IMG/VR virus record: IMGVR_UViG_3300025133_006513
Coordinates: 117,289-153,465 of that record
Origin: a virus
Direction: 5' to 3' (one strand)
Length of the DNA stretch: 36,177 nucleotides
Positions 1 through 8,379 of this stretch are shown piece after piece (within the stretch, counting starts at the first letter, position 1; the number at the start of each line of letters is the position of its first letter). The notes beneath the pieces were generated by a model. It saw only the letters and a list, made by a program, of their open reading frames with translations. It had not been told where the DNA came from and did not search any database. Position numbers and translations under genes: made by a program.

Positions 1-849
1 ATGTGGTACTGGGAGCTCGGACAGAAAGTAAAGAAAATTTACTTGGATGCTAAGTCTAAGCAGGAGTTGTACGGCAATAAGGTGTTGCTACGACTCGCTG
101 TGGGTTTAGGCTATAAGACTGATCGTCAGTTGCGTAATGCAATGGGTGTGTGCAAGGCTTTTGGCACTAAGAAGTCATTCACACAATTCCTCAAGTTGAA
201 GGGTGAAGCAGGGAACACGTTGCGTTGGTCCCATCTGGTTTACCTGTCAGCTGTTGGCGACACTGAGATGCGTATGCAGCTTGCTGCAGCGGCACTAGAG
301 CAAACCTGGACAGCAGACGAGCTGTGGGCCAAGGTTAAGGCACTGTGTGAACGGACACCACGCGGCACCCGTTCGCCAGCAACTAAAGTACCTACGTCTG
401 CCCGCAACTGCCTTGTGCACTTGCAATCACAGGCGACGAAGTTCAACTTTAACTACGACCACGCCTGGACAGGCGATGCGTTTGATCTGGCAAAGACCGT
501 CAAGGAGATGCCAGTCGATAAACTGAATACCAAGCTGTTGGACGCTGTAAAGGCGGCGCGTAAAGAGATCACCAACATGAAGACGAAGGCCATTGAGATG
601 TCCAACGTCTTGGCAGTCGCTCAGGCTGATATCGAGGACCGACGCGAATCGCAAGGTGCGTTGGAAGCTCAGATGGAGATCGACGGTGTAACCGACGAAG
701 CAGAGGACGACGATAACCTCGTCCCTATGGATCGTAATAAGAAACAGGCTGCGAAGGAAAAGCGTGATGAAGCCAAGCGGAAGAAAGCCGCGAAGGCAGC
801 ACGTGCGGGTAAGAAAGGCAAGGCCCGTGCGGGTCGTGTAGGTACATAG
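1..849 (+). CDS. DUF1016-N-like protein with basic tail (5' end may lie outside the window)
   Basis: The first 125 residues resemble the DUF1016 N-terminal (YhcG-type) helical domain: a start YWELGQKVKK, then a YG..VL..LA..LG stretch, a W-S-H-L segment and a closing W-x-x-D-E-L helix. Residues 170-215 are predicted helical and coiled-coil-like. After an acidic stretch (about 225-240) the last 40 residues are almost all Lys, Arg and Ala, which suggests nucleic-acid binding. The DUF1016 nuclease domain is not seen. The frame is open from base 1, so the true start may lie upstream. The stop overlaps the next gene by one base, indicating translational coupling. Domain call by eye; role unknown. 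Confidence 0.6.
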   Translation: MWYWELGQKVKKIYLDAKSKQELYGNKVLLRLAVGLGYKTDRQLRNAMGVCKAFGTKKSFTQFLKLKGEAGNTLRWSHLVYLSAVGDTEMRMQLAAAALEQTWTADELWAKVKALCERTPRGTRSPATKVPTSARNCLVHLQSQATKFNFNYDHAWTGDAFDLAKTVKEMPVDKLNTKLLDAVKAARKEITNMKTKAIEMSNVLAVAQADIEDRRESQGALEAQMEIDGVTDEAEDDDNLVPMDRNKKQAAKEKRDEAKRKKAAKAARAGKKGKARAGRVGT

Positions 850-1649
850 TGGCAGCTAAATTCACAGTTTGTGCCTTGTTCTACGGTGATCATTCTGACT
901 TGGCGCGGCGGCTCTTATCGTCGTTGCGCCGGTCGGAGTGGCCGCAGGATATTCTATACCGGTTTGGGATCAACAACGTCTGCAGTGAGACCCTCAAGAC
1001 CATCGAGGCGTTCTATGCCGCCTACCCAGGCAGGGTGGATGTACTCCGGGGCTTTGAGCCCTATTACAAGTATCCGCTCATGCGGCGGATGTACGAGAAC
1101 TTGCTGACACCATACGCCATGTGGTTCGATGACGACTCGTGGATTGGCGACGGTGCTCCTAATACCTGGTTTGATGATGTGGAGGCTAAGCTGCAGACAT
1201 GCGAGCTGGTTGGGGCACCATACACGATGAAGCTGCGGGGCAACCAGCAGCAGTTCATCAAGGACCAACCCTGGTACACCGGTAAGCCGATCTCTAACCC
1301 CATGACTTTTGCGACGGGCGGGTGGCTTGCTGCCTGCTCAGAGGTCTACAACGGTAATGATTGGCCACCTGCAAGCTTTGAGCATAATGGTGGTGATGTC
1401 ATGCTGGGGGCGATGTGTGAGCAACAGGGGTACCGTATAGGTAAGTTCACCCAGCATATCGGCATCAACGCCGACGACTCGATGAAGTGCTCTAGCGCTC
1501 CGCGGCGTGGTGCCAACACTACTCCGATAGGTGTTAACTACACTCCTTCGCAGCTGACACCTGAACAGCGTAAAGAGGTCATAAAGAATGGTTGGGGCGA
1601 TCCTCCACCACCTAAGAAGTCTTTCTTTGACATATTGGATGGTAAGTAA
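849..1649 (+). CDS. GT-A fold (family 2-like) glycosyltransferase
   Basis: Predicted nucleotide-sugar glycosyltransferase of 266 residues. It opens with a beta-strand typical of GT2 (FTVCALFYGDHSDLARRLL) and carries an acidic metal/sugar-nucleotide motif, MWFDDDSW, at residues 91-98 (DxD-like). ATGGWLAA (155-162) and HNGGDVMLGAM (179-189) match the acceptor and catalytic parts of the fold. No membrane segment is seen, so it is probably cytoplasmic. It starts at GTG overlapping the previous TAG by one base. In large phages such enzymes modify phage DNA bases, virion proteins or host surface sugars; the substrate cannot be read from the sequence. Fold fairly sure, substrate unknown. Confidence 0.75.
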   Translation: MAAKFTVCALFYGDHSDLARRLLSSLRRSEWPQDILYRFGINNVCSETLKTIEAFYAAYPGRVDVLRGFEPYYKYPLMRRMYENLLTPYAMWFDDDSWIGDGAPNTWFDDVEAKLQTCELVGAPYTMKLRGNQQQFIKDQPWYTGKPISNPMTFATGGWLAACSEVYNGNDWPPASFEHNGGDVMLGAMCEQQGYRIGKFTQHIGINADDSMKCSSAPRRGANTTPIGVNYTPSQLTPEQRKEVIKNGWGDPPPPKKSFFDILDGK

Positions 1650-2050
1650 TGCCGAAAGAACGTACGGCTGAGATTTTTAACATGACTCCGTTTCTTGAGG
1701 CGGAAGAGTTGCCTGTGGATCCCAATACCGGGAACCCGCTTATTCAGCGTGCGATTAAGCGACAAGGCAGTGATATTTGGCGTGTTCGCGCAGAGCCGTT
1801 AGCTGAGCAAGCTGACGGCCCACTGGCGTGGACACTCGTCAGGGAAGGGGACCTTGTTCGTATCCCCCTACTCCCGTACCGCTCGAAACAAGAGCCGGTA
1901 TGGGCTATGCTTGCAGGTATGGACGTTATCCAGCGTTATCTGGAAAGCGTGCCCACTGCTAAACGTACCCACATCATCCTTGGCGACCCTATCGAGGAAG
2001 TAGACGGAGAGTTCCGTTTCTGGCTCGGGTTTGCCGCACACATTCAGTAG
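1649..2050 (+). CDS. hypothetical protein, 133 aa
   Basis: Not recognised. The protein is soluble and mixed alpha/beta, with a proline-rich N-terminal third (FLEAEELPVDPNTGNPL) and a C-terminus ending in short hydrophobic strands (FRFWLGFAAHIQ). The ATG overlaps the stop of the glycosyltransferase by one base, so the two are translated as a coupled pair. Nothing in the sequence identifies a catalytic site. Its place in an unbroken run with structural-looking small acidic proteins suggests a phage-specific role, possibly virion-related; this is inference only. Confidence 0.65.
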   Translation: MPKERTAEIFNMTPFLEAEELPVDPNTGNPLIQRAIKRQGSDIWRVRAEPLAEQADGPLAWTLVREGDLVRIPLLPYRSKQEPVWAMLAGMDVIQRYLESVPTAKRTHIILGDPIEEVDGEFRFWLGFAAHIQ

Positions 2051-2056
2051 GACACT

Positions 2057-2440
2057 ATGGCTGAACAACCGACCCTTGAAGAATATGCCCTAGGCATCAA
2101 CAACGTGAATACGGACCTACAGCGGCAGAGTGCCGCGTATGGTCACTTTCGCGAGGTGATGGGGCACTTACGTGCGATAGAGACGAACCCCAACGCTGAT
2201 CGTCCTGCACAACTACCGTTCGTGATTGTGCGGTTCCCGCAGGAGGGCAATACGCCTGGGGAGATGAAGATCGACCTAAACACGCTGGATCCTCAGACAC
2301 TCGCTGTGTTTGGTCCTGTGTTTGAGTTACTCGCTACTGGTGCTGGTGAGCAGTTGCTCCAGGCATGGGAGAACATTGGCAATGTCATGACGCAAGTGAC
2401 GCCTATCCTTACCGCAGCAAAGCAGCAGCAAAGTGGCTGA
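2057..2440 (+). CDS. hypothetical protein, 127 aa
   Basis: Not recognised. The N-terminal half (EEYALGINNVNTDLQRQSAAYGHFREVMGHL, given here only in part as motif LEEYALGINN) is predicted helical, followed by a strand-rich patch (FVIVRFPQEG) and a C-terminal amphipathic helix ending in a polar AAKQQQSG tail. A TAGGA ribosome site lies a few bases before the ATG. It sits six bases after the preceding stop and overlaps the next gene by eight bases. The size and position are consistent with a small virion or chaperone-type protein, without proof. Confidence 0.6.
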   Translation: MAEQPTLEEYALGINNVNTDLQRQSAAYGHFREVMGHLRAIETNPNADRPAQLPFVIVRFPQEGNTPGEMKIDLNTLDPQTLAVFGPVFELLATGAGEQLLQAWENIGNVMTQVTPILTAAKQQQSG

Positions 2441-3008
2441 TGTAATAAGGTCGGTGGATGTTCTTAGAGACGAGTTTCGACTCGCCTTAGATGGGTGGCA
2501 CCTCACTGTTACGCCTCCGCGTAATGACGGTAGCTCACCTCTCGCTAACATCAACCTGGTTGCTGGTCAGCAATCGGAACGGTATGCACAGCGGTTTTTA
2601 AGTTGCGATCATTCCACAGCGGAGATCGCGTTGCTTGAGGCCATGCTTGGTTATCTCAACAGTGGCGGCAACCCTCGCCGATTAGCCCGGTTGGCTAATT
2701 GGGTGGGTGACTTGCCTAAGATTGAGGTTACTGATTTCAAAGTACTGAATGCCCACGGATCGAGTAAGTGGGTGTCGTACTGGCAGCACAAGGATAAGCG
2801 TATATTCGAAGTGCATCACGGGGACTTCGCCTGTGAACTGACGCAAGATGACATACAGAACCTCCTCGATATAGAAGATGACCCCGATGGCCAAGAAGAA
2901 ATGCAAAGCGACAAAGCCCAAAACGCCAACTTCACCGATGCTTACAGCGTTGATGAAGATGGCGAAGGCGAAGAAGGGGAAGGTAGAAGTAACAGCTCCG
3001 GTAGCTAA
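2433..3008 (+). CDS. hypothetical protein with acidic C-terminal tail, 191 aa
   Basis: Not recognised. Residues 1-145 look folded (a strand LALDGWHLTVTPP, a helix EIALLEAMLGYLNSGG). The last 45 residues are strongly acidic and low in complexity (EDDPDGQEE, DEDGEGEEGEG), a common feature of phage scaffold, assembly or DNA-mimic proteins. The start taken is a GTG overlapping the previous stop by eight bases; no better ATG exists before the conserved-looking part. Acidic tails also occur in three other proteins of this window (10257, 18193 and 1). Confidence 0.6.
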   Translation: MADVIRSVDVLRDEFRLALDGWHLTVTPPRNDGSSPLANINLVAGQQSERYAQRFLSCDHSTAEIALLEAMLGYLNSGGNPRRLARLANWVGDLPKIEVTDFKVLNAHGSSKWVSYWQHKDKRIFEVHHGDFACELTQDDIQNLLDIEDDPDGQEEMQSDKAQNANFTDAYSVDEDGEGEEGEGRSNSSGS

Positions 3009-3029
3009 GAAAGTGCAGGACCAGTACGT

Positions 3030-3824
3030 ATGACAGAACGTGGCGTTGCGTTTCCTCGTTACAATCTGACCCGCATCTTTACACTGCGGAACTGGCTCAC
3101 AGATGATGTTCTTTCTGATTTTGCAGGGTTCGCCCCTGTCGGAGCAAGCTTCGATGAGTTCGTTGATATAATTTGCGGGGCCTTGGGTCGCGTGAATCGT
3201 CAGGTCGTCTTGGATAGCGTGCGTGATGTAGCTGGCACGATACAGATGGATGCTGATATCTACCGCCTAGCTTGGCGGCTGGCGGGTAATCTAACCCGCA
3301 TGCGGGATGGCGTTCCTGTCCCGCCGTGGAACACTCAACGAGAGAAAGAGTGGGTACCCGTGCAGATCGTGTCCTATAAACCTGCCGAGAGCAGGCAGGG
3401 CCGATCTGGCGGGGACTTTGTCTTTAGGATATTGGCAGGCACTCCCTGCCCAATGCGAATCAACAAGTTCATGACTACGGGGTTTGCTAGGCAGAACGCA
3501 CTGCGAATGGGCTACAGCCGCTTGCGAGGTAAATCCCCCTTTGGGCATATCTCTGAGCTTGTAGGCCTTCGCATGTGGATCGAGCTAGACCCTGAGCAGT
3601 GCAGCGTCGGCCGACCTGGTTTCGATCACGTGGGCTGTTCGTCTGGACTGAAGAAGTGGAACATGTCGATCATTAATAAGCGATTTCGTCGTGGTTGGGA
3701 GTGCCCACACCAGTACGATCATTACTGCTTTGACTGTCACGTAGGGTACCAGCAGTGCCCGGCCGCGACACATCAAGTAACAATTAACGTTAACCCACCG
3801 GAGGGATCAAATGGAGCGAGATGA
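3030..3824 (+). CDS. hypothetical protein with Cys/His-rich C-terminus, 264 aa
   Basis: Not recognised. The last 50 residues hold a dense set of possible metal ligands: WECPHQYDHYCFDCH followed by GYQQC and a final H, enough for one or two zinc sites. The middle contains a conserved-looking basic patch (MTTGFARQNALRMGYSRLRGK). The combination of a globular N-terminus and a terminal zinc cluster would fit a nucleic-acid-associated structural protein. The 3' end overlaps the next gene by 14 bases. The ribosome site is weak. Confidence 0.6.
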   Translation: MTERGVAFPRYNLTRIFTLRNWLTDDVLSDFAGFAPVGASFDEFVDIICGALGRVNRQVVLDSVRDVAGTIQMDADIYRLAWRLAGNLTRMRDGVPVPPWNTQREKEWVPVQIVSYKPAESRQGRSGGDFVFRILAGTPCPMRINKFMTTGFARQNALRMGYSRLRGKSPFGHISELVGLRMWIELDPEQCSVGRPGFDHVGCSSGLKKWNMSIINKRFRRGWECPHQYDHYCFDCHVGYQQCPAATHQVTINVNPPEGSNGAR

Positions 3825-4308
3825 AGAAAAACGTTTGGAAGATGTACTTCGTACCTCGCGGGAGCTTCTGGATGAGGCTGCGAGTGCAAGGCAGATGGTG
3901 CGGTTTTCGCAGTCGCTCAACCGTATTGATGATGCGTATGAGTTGACTATTCGGGTGACGGCTGACGATCATGTTGTGTTGCGAGATGTTGATGGGAATA
4001 GCTTATCTGCGCCTCGTCTAACTGATGCAACACGGGCGTTAGAGACGCGGTTAGCTGTGTCGCTCACAATAGCCATTGAGGCAGCGTTGGAGCAGTTTGC
4101 TGAGACTGTGAACGACGAGTATGCAGCTGCTTTGTATGCTGCTGCTGGTGAGGTAAAACCTAGCAGCGACATACAGACTACGCGAACGCCCAGGAAGATA
4201 CGCCTACCCCCTGAGGAGCAAGTGGCCGCAATAGTTGAGGGCACAGCAGGCAATACACCCAGCGGGCCAGAAGACCCGGCACCACCAGGAAGGGAGATAC
4301 CATTCTAA
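3811..4308 (+). CDS. hypothetical protein with PRKIRL motif, 165 aa
   Basis: Not recognised. Residues 1-45 are charged and probably coiled-coil (EEKRLEDVLRTSRELLDEA); residues 70-115 form Ala-rich helices. Residues 126-132 read TPRKIRL, a short basic motif that recurs in the proteins at 19136, 21131 and 23735; it is followed by a disordered Pro/Gly-rich tail. A strong GGAGGG ribosome site five bases before the ATG fixes the start even though it overlaps the previous gene. The stop overlaps the deformylase start by one base. Confidence 0.65.
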   Translation: MERDEEKRLEDVLRTSRELLDEAASARQMVRFSQSLNRIDDAYELTIRVTADDHVVLRDVDGNSLSAPRLTDATRALETRLAVSLTIAIEAALEQFAETVNDEYAAALYAAAGEVKPSSDIQTTRTPRKIRLPPEEQVAAIVEGTAGNTPSGPEDPAPPGREIPF

Positions 4309-4757
4309 TGGAGATTCTTAAGTACCCCCATGAGGCGTTGTGTAAGGTATGCACACCCGTGGATATCGTGACGCCGCAGCTAAAAGAACAACTCAGCGAA
4401 ATGCTGGCGTTGATGTACAAGTTCGACGGTGTCGGGCTTGCCGGTTCCCAGGTAGGCATACTTCAGCGAGTGTTGGTAATGAACAGCACCGCTGATCCTG
4501 CAAATACGAATGATGAGTATGTGCTCATCAATCCAATTATCTACCGTAACTTTGGTGGTGTATCTCGACAACGTGAAGGTTGTCTGAGCATGCCTGGTGT
4601 TGGTGCTTCAGTCACACGCTCGAAGAAGGTTAGGTTCGAGGCGTGGACGCTGGAGGGCAAACTTATACAGAAAACGTGGTCTGGTATGAAAGCCAGAGTA
4701 CTTCAACACGAGCTCGAGCATTTGAACGGAATTACGATAATTGACCATGCTAAATAA
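4308..4757 (+). CDS. def: peptide deformylase
   Basis: Peptide deformylase, the metalloenzyme that removes the formyl group from new N-terminal methionines. All three family motifs are present: motif I GVGLAGSQ (residues 41-48, with Gly where Ala is usual), motif II EGCLS (90-94, metal-binding Cys92) and motif III HELEH (134-138; His134 and His138 bind metal, Glu135 is catalytic). At 149 residues it is shorter than typical bacterial enzymes, because it ends just after motif III, as phage deformylases commonly do. It overlaps the next gene by 11 bases. In phages the enzyme is thought to keep maturation of viral proteins going late in infection. Confidence 0.93.
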   Translation: MEILKYPHEALCKVCTPVDIVTPQLKEQLSEMLALMYKFDGVGLAGSQVGILQRVLVMNSTADPANTNDEYVLINPIIYRNFGGVSRQREGCLSMPGVGASVTRSKKVRFEAWTLEGKLIQKTWSGMKARVLQHELEHLNGITIIDHAK

Positions 4758-5499
4758 GGCAGCTATGGCCCGGCGTATCGGGGCTATCAAACCAGATACG
4801 GTTCTTAAGTACAACGCCTACTGGGGACCACTCACCGCCCAAACACCTGAACAATGTCGCGACAGGTGGATATTCGCGTTACTCTCTGGCCAGACTGGAT
4901 GGCGGCAGAACGTAGAATCCTACCTCAGCGTCACATCTATCCCGTGGGAGACCAAAGCACAGTTGCGTACCATACTTGAAGCAACGCGCTGCGGGCTCTA
5001 CACGGCTAAGACTAAAGGTATCTGGCATGTGATGGAGTTATATCGCAAAGGCCGTGCGGACCGTATCCTGATGCACCCCGCAGAGGCGGGGTGGGTTGAG
5101 CCGCGGGAGGGTGACACGCCCGGTAAACCCCGCTGGGTGGAGTGGCGTGACAAATTAGTCAGCCTGATCGACTTTAACGGGAAGGATATCCTACCGCATG
5201 TCGGGCATAAGATCGCGGCATTTGCCCACGAGCTTTGTTTCCCAATGGACTGCAAGGTTGCTGCTGTGGATACCCACGTGGCGAGCTGGTACGGGGTGGA
5301 CGTCAACAAGACGTCGATGACACCGACACTCTACCACGCACTCGAGAAGCATTGGGTGGCTACGTGTGATCGTCATAACTACCCCCCTGCTATGGTTCGC
5401 CACATCCTGTGGGACCAGATACAGGGGTTTGAGGATACACGGTACTGGGCTCATGTATTTGAGCAGGCACCTGTTGAAACGGGAGCCGTTGTGGGCTAG
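4747..5499 (+). CDS. HhH-GPD superfamily DNA glycosylase / AP lyase
   Basis: Base-excision repair glycosylase of the helix-hairpin-helix GPD type (endonuclease III / OGG-like). Residues 149-161 (LPHVGHKIAAFAH) match the hairpin with the nucleophilic lysine (Lys155), and AAVDTHVASWYG (172-183) supplies the catalytic aspartate (Asp175). WIFALLSGQTGW (41-52) matches the N-terminal helical segment of the family. The four-cysteine iron-sulphur loop of endonuclease III is not seen. The ATG at 4747 is preferred; a TTG six bases earlier is also possible. It could remove oxidised or host-modified bases, or act in a base-modification pathway. Fold confident, substrate unknown. Confidence 0.8.
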   Translation: MLNKAAMARRIGAIKPDTVLKYNAYWGPLTAQTPEQCRDRWIFALLSGQTGWRQNVESYLSVTSIPWETKAQLRTILEATRCGLYTAKTKGIWHVMELYRKGRADRILMHPAEAGWVEPREGDTPGKPRWVEWRDKLVSLIDFNGKDILPHVGHKIAAFAHELCFPMDCKVAAVDTHVASWYGVDVNKTSMTPTLYHALEKHWVATCDRHNYPPAMVRHILWDQIQGFEDTRYWAHVFEQAPVETGAVVG

Positions 5500-5509
5500 G
5501 ATTATTCGT

Positions 5510-6070
5510 ATGAATGATCCAACCCCCAAAAAACACCGTCCGTCGTTTCAACTCCGCCGTAAAGAAGCTCGGGCAGGTCAACGCGACCCGTACTACAATC
5601 CCGAGCGGGACCTTGCCCATATTGGGCCCTTTATCGTTAAGGGTGCAATGCAGGCAATGGAGACCGAGCAGTGGGAACCCTGGCTCGCACAGTTCTGCGA
5701 AGAACAGGGAATCACGTATGACAGCATCATCGAGAGCGACGCTCCGTTGATGCTAGCTAAGGCATTGAATCTTATCATTGGCAGCGATCACCCGCCTGCC
5801 GCGATGAAAGAGGTTGGTTTCGATCAACTACCTGGTGCCATGCAGCTTCTCTTTTATGGTCGCTTAGGTCAGGTGCTCCTGGCCGCTACATGGTCTGCGG
5901 TTAAGGACGTAAGTCGTCCAGACTCAGACCCCCCTGCGGCTATCACTGAGTTGCTTGACGATATGCAAACAATACTTGAAGAATTTTCAGTAGAGCAACC
6001 ACATGGCGATAAACCCCACGACCACCCCCTCGGTGACGGGACGGCGTGCGAGGAGCCCGGGCCAGTTTAA
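5510..6070 (+). CDS. hypothetical protein, 186 aa
   Basis: Not recognised. It starts with a basic stretch (KKHRPSFQLRRKEARAG) and continues with helical segments (GAMQAMETEQWEPWLAQFCEE; AMQLLFYGRLGQVLLAATW) before a His/Pro/Gly-rich, probably disordered tail. The ATG at 5510 was chosen because an AGGA ribosome site lies just upstream and it clears the preceding gene; longer in-frame starts would lie inside that gene. No catalytic pattern seen. Confidence 0.6.
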   Translation: MNDPTPKKHRPSFQLRRKEARAGQRDPYYNPERDLAHIGPFIVKGAMQAMETEQWEPWLAQFCEEQGITYDSIIESDAPLMLAKALNLIIGSDHPPAAMKEVGFDQLPGAMQLLFYGRLGQVLLAATWSAVKDVSRPDSDPPAAITELLDDMQTILEEFSVEQPHGDKPHDHPLGDGTACEEPGPV

Positions 6071-6137
6071 TCTGGCCGCAACGACAGAGACTTGTCGATA
6101 CATAACCCTGGATAGGCGGCTTCAGCTGCTTTCAATC

Positions 6138-6956
6138 ATGTCTGCACATTGGTTTCAACAGTTTGCTGGTCGATTCGGATTCCCGCACAATTACACGTGT
6201 ATCGATCTGGAGACTAATGGCGTTAAGCCTACATCCAGCCAGATTTGCTCAATAGGTCATACCATCGTACGTGATGGTGTGCCCATTGAGACCAAGGAGG
6301 TCTACCTCAACTGGCCTGACTTCCCAGACATCGATCATCTCGCATTTCAGCGAGACTTAAACAATGCCGAGCGGGGCATGGCCGCGCAAGGTAAGCCGTT
6401 CCACCACACGTGGGACAGGTTGCAGTCACAGGGGCGCCCACCGATGGATGTCCTCACAGAGTATCTCGAAATGTTCGAGGCCATGGAAGGTCGTCGTGAG
6501 GTCGTAGTGGCCCACAATGGCTTCCGCTTCGATATCGAACTACTCCAGGCTCATTTCCACAACTGGCTAGATATTCCCTTTGTCTTCGATAGTGCACTGG
6601 TGTACGACACTGGTATTGCGGAGAAAGCTAGTCAGCTTGATGAGGATGATGACCCACTGCCATTGGTGGGCGAGACCATGCAGCAGTTTGCATGGCGTAT
6701 TGGCGCCTTACGTCGTCGCGGGGTCTACTGGGCCCTGGATCGTCATTGTGACGAGAAGTACCGCTTGTTCGAGAAGGCCAGCACCGCTATTGACCAGGCC
6801 CACAGTGCCGGTACCGATAGCCTTGTCTTGGCCTATCTAGTGGAGGAGCACAAGAAACTTGCTGGGGTTGCCCCGCATGTTAACTTGGATGCTGCCGGCC
6901 AAACGCTACCTGTAACACCATTAAACATCCAACAGGATGTTGATCCCTCTGCATAG
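6138..6956 (+). CDS. DnaQ-like (DEDDh) 3'-5' exonuclease
   Basis: Exonuclease of the DEDD family. Motif Exo I is CIDLETNG (Asp23, Glu25), Exo II is AHNGFRFD (Asp132), and Exo III is HSAGTD (His222, Asp227), giving the full DEDDh set for two-metal catalysis. It could proofread, degrade host DNA or RNA, or trim ends for recombination; it sits close to the RuvC-like nuclease. The ATG at 6138 places Exo I near the N-terminus as usual. An in-frame ATG at 6003 would add 45 residues without a domain and overlap the previous gene by 68 bases; neither start has a strong ribosome site, so the start is uncertain. Confidence 0.82.
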   Translation: MSAHWFQQFAGRFGFPHNYTCIDLETNGVKPTSSQICSIGHTIVRDGVPIETKEVYLNWPDFPDIDHLAFQRDLNNAERGMAAQGKPFHHTWDRLQSQGRPPMDVLTEYLEMFEAMEGRREVVVAHNGFRFDIELLQAHFHNWLDIPFVFDSALVYDTGIAEKASQLDEDDDPLPLVGETMQQFAWRIGALRRRGVYWALDRHCDEKYRLFEKASTAIDQAHSAGTDSLVLAYLVEEHKKLAGVAPHVNLDAAGQTLPVTPLNIQQDVDPSA

Positions 6957-6975
6957 TTCTATGGAAGGAAACCCA

Positions 6976-7743
6976 ATGACAGACACTACTACGCCACCGG
7001 TACGTTCGGTGGCAAACAACCCTACAGCTCCTGCTGGTGGCGCCCCGGCGACATTCGAGGAGCTGCGTACCGCGTTATCTACTACTTATCAGGCGGTACT
7101 GGCGGATCACCAGCGGGCAATCGCTTCTATGGAGCGGTTATCCGTGCCAGTTGCAGCGATTTTATCGTTGCCGGCTACCAGTGCAGTTGTGCAGACTGTA
7201 CTACCTGGTATGGAAGAGGAAGATGAAGAAGACTGTACGCCACCAGCGTCACGGCGAGTATACTCGCGTGCGATTACCGCTTTATGGGAAGAGCATACGC
7301 AGCGTATTCCTGCTGCTTTGCGTTTTGTCCAGGCGTGCAAGCGTGCCGGTGCTGATGTGCATGGCTGCGAACGGCATACGTATCCCACTGCGGCTGCTAT
7401 AAAGTGCGTCCACTTTCTTCGGCCGTTATTTAACGCAAATAGTCTTTATTTTAGTCGCGTAATGCAGGTTACTCGCGACGCGTGGGCCGATCAGGCGGAC
7501 CGCCACCACGGCGGTATACTCAAAGCCGTGCATGCGGTGATTAATCTCCGGGGCACTGTGCAGCACACTGCTGCGATTACCCGTGTTTTGGCGACAAAAA
7601 CGGCGAGTGAGTGGCTCGCAGTGGTTAAGGATTCTGACCGACAAACCGACGACGCACTGCGTGTCTTGTGGTTAACTGAGTGTCTTAGTGCCATTCCTAA
7701 TTTTCAACTTGTAGCCTCGGCGGATGGCGATGCCCAAGCTTGA
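6976..7743 (+). CDS. hypothetical helical protein, 255 aa
   Basis: Not recognised. The first 25 residues are Thr/Pro/Ala-rich and probably disordered. The rest is helical, with an acidic insert (GMEEEDEEDC, around residue 80). The start is fixed by GGAAGG seven bases before the ATG at 6976; an upstream start at 6937 would overlap the exonuclease without a ribosome site. It overlaps the resolvase gene by 20 bases. No enzymatic motif found. Confidence 0.6.
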   Translation: MTDTTTPPVRSVANNPTAPAGGAPATFEELRTALSTTYQAVLADHQRAIASMERLSVPVAAILSLPATSAVVQTVLPGMEEEDEEDCTPPASRRVYSRAITALWEEHTQRIPAALRFVQACKRAGADVHGCERHTYPTAAAIKCVHFLRPLFNANSLYFSRVMQVTRDAWADQADRHHGGILKAVHAVINLRGTVQHTAAITRVLATKTASEWLAVVKDSDRQTDDALRVLWLTECLSAIPNFQLVASADGDAQA

Positions 7744-8347
7744 CCAATACACTTCCCCCGAAGACCTCGCTGCTGCCCTCACCGGGAAGCACCCAGATAA
7801 ACGTCGTTTTCTCGGCGTGGACTTGGGCACCAACTGCGGGGTCGCCTGGGCTGACATCTCTAAGGATCAAACCTTAAAGACGTCAGTCCTGTTCGGTGGT
7901 CAGCTCGATCTAGGCGTTCTGCCATATGAGACTGGCCCCTTACGATTCATCAGGCTCAAGCAGTTCCTCAGCGTTCTGCAGCCTGATGTAATTGGCTATG
8001 AAGACGTGAAGTACACGCCTGGTGGTGAGTTTGGTAGGGCCCCTGTGGGTGTTATCATGTCTCGCGTATCTAAGTCTGCCGAGCTTCTCGGTGGGTTGAA
8101 GGTTATCATGTCCACCTGGGCCGAGGAGCACGGTATCCCCGTGCAGGCCCTAGGTATCGGGCAGATCAAGAAGTTTGCCACTGGCAAGGGTAATGCAGGT
8201 AAGGAGAAGATGATCGAGGCAGCTAACAAAGCCTACGGTCTGAAGCTCGAAACCGAGGACTACAAGTCCACTGGTGCCGACAACATCGCTGATGCGATGC
8301 ATATCGTTGCCATGCTCATCGAGGGCTATAAAGACGCGTTTAAGTAA
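7724..8347 (+). CDS. RuvC-like Holliday junction resolvase
   Basis: RuvC/RNase H-fold endonuclease that would cut branched DNA during recombination or packaging. The acidic residues are placed as in the family: FLGVDLGTNCG (Asp33), VIGYEDV (Glu93) and GADNIADAMHI (Asp186, Asp190). GNAGKEKMIEAA (156-167) matches the region before the last motif. The length, 207 residues, is close to bacterial RuvC (about 170) with a 25-residue N-terminal extension. Two ATGs six bases apart (7724 and 7730) are both possible. Packaging of concatemeric phage DNA usually needs such an enzyme. Confidence 0.85.
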   Translation: MAMPKLDQYTSPEDLAAALTGKHPDKRRFLGVDLGTNCGVAWADISKDQTLKTSVLFGGQLDLGVLPYETGPLRFIRLKQFLSVLQPDVIGYEDVKYTPGGEFGRAPVGVIMSRVSKSAELLGGLKVIMSTWAEEHGIPVQALGIGQIKKFATGKGNAGKEKMIEAANKAYGLKLETEDYKSTGADNIADAMHIVAMLIEGYKDAFK

Positions 8348-8379
8348 TTTGATCCTGTGAACAAAATTGGAGGCCACTC

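Noticed and set aside
6003-6137. Longer N-terminus for the exonuclease
   Set aside because: It would overlap the previous gene by 68 bases with no clear ribosome site, and adds no domain; kept only as an alternative start.
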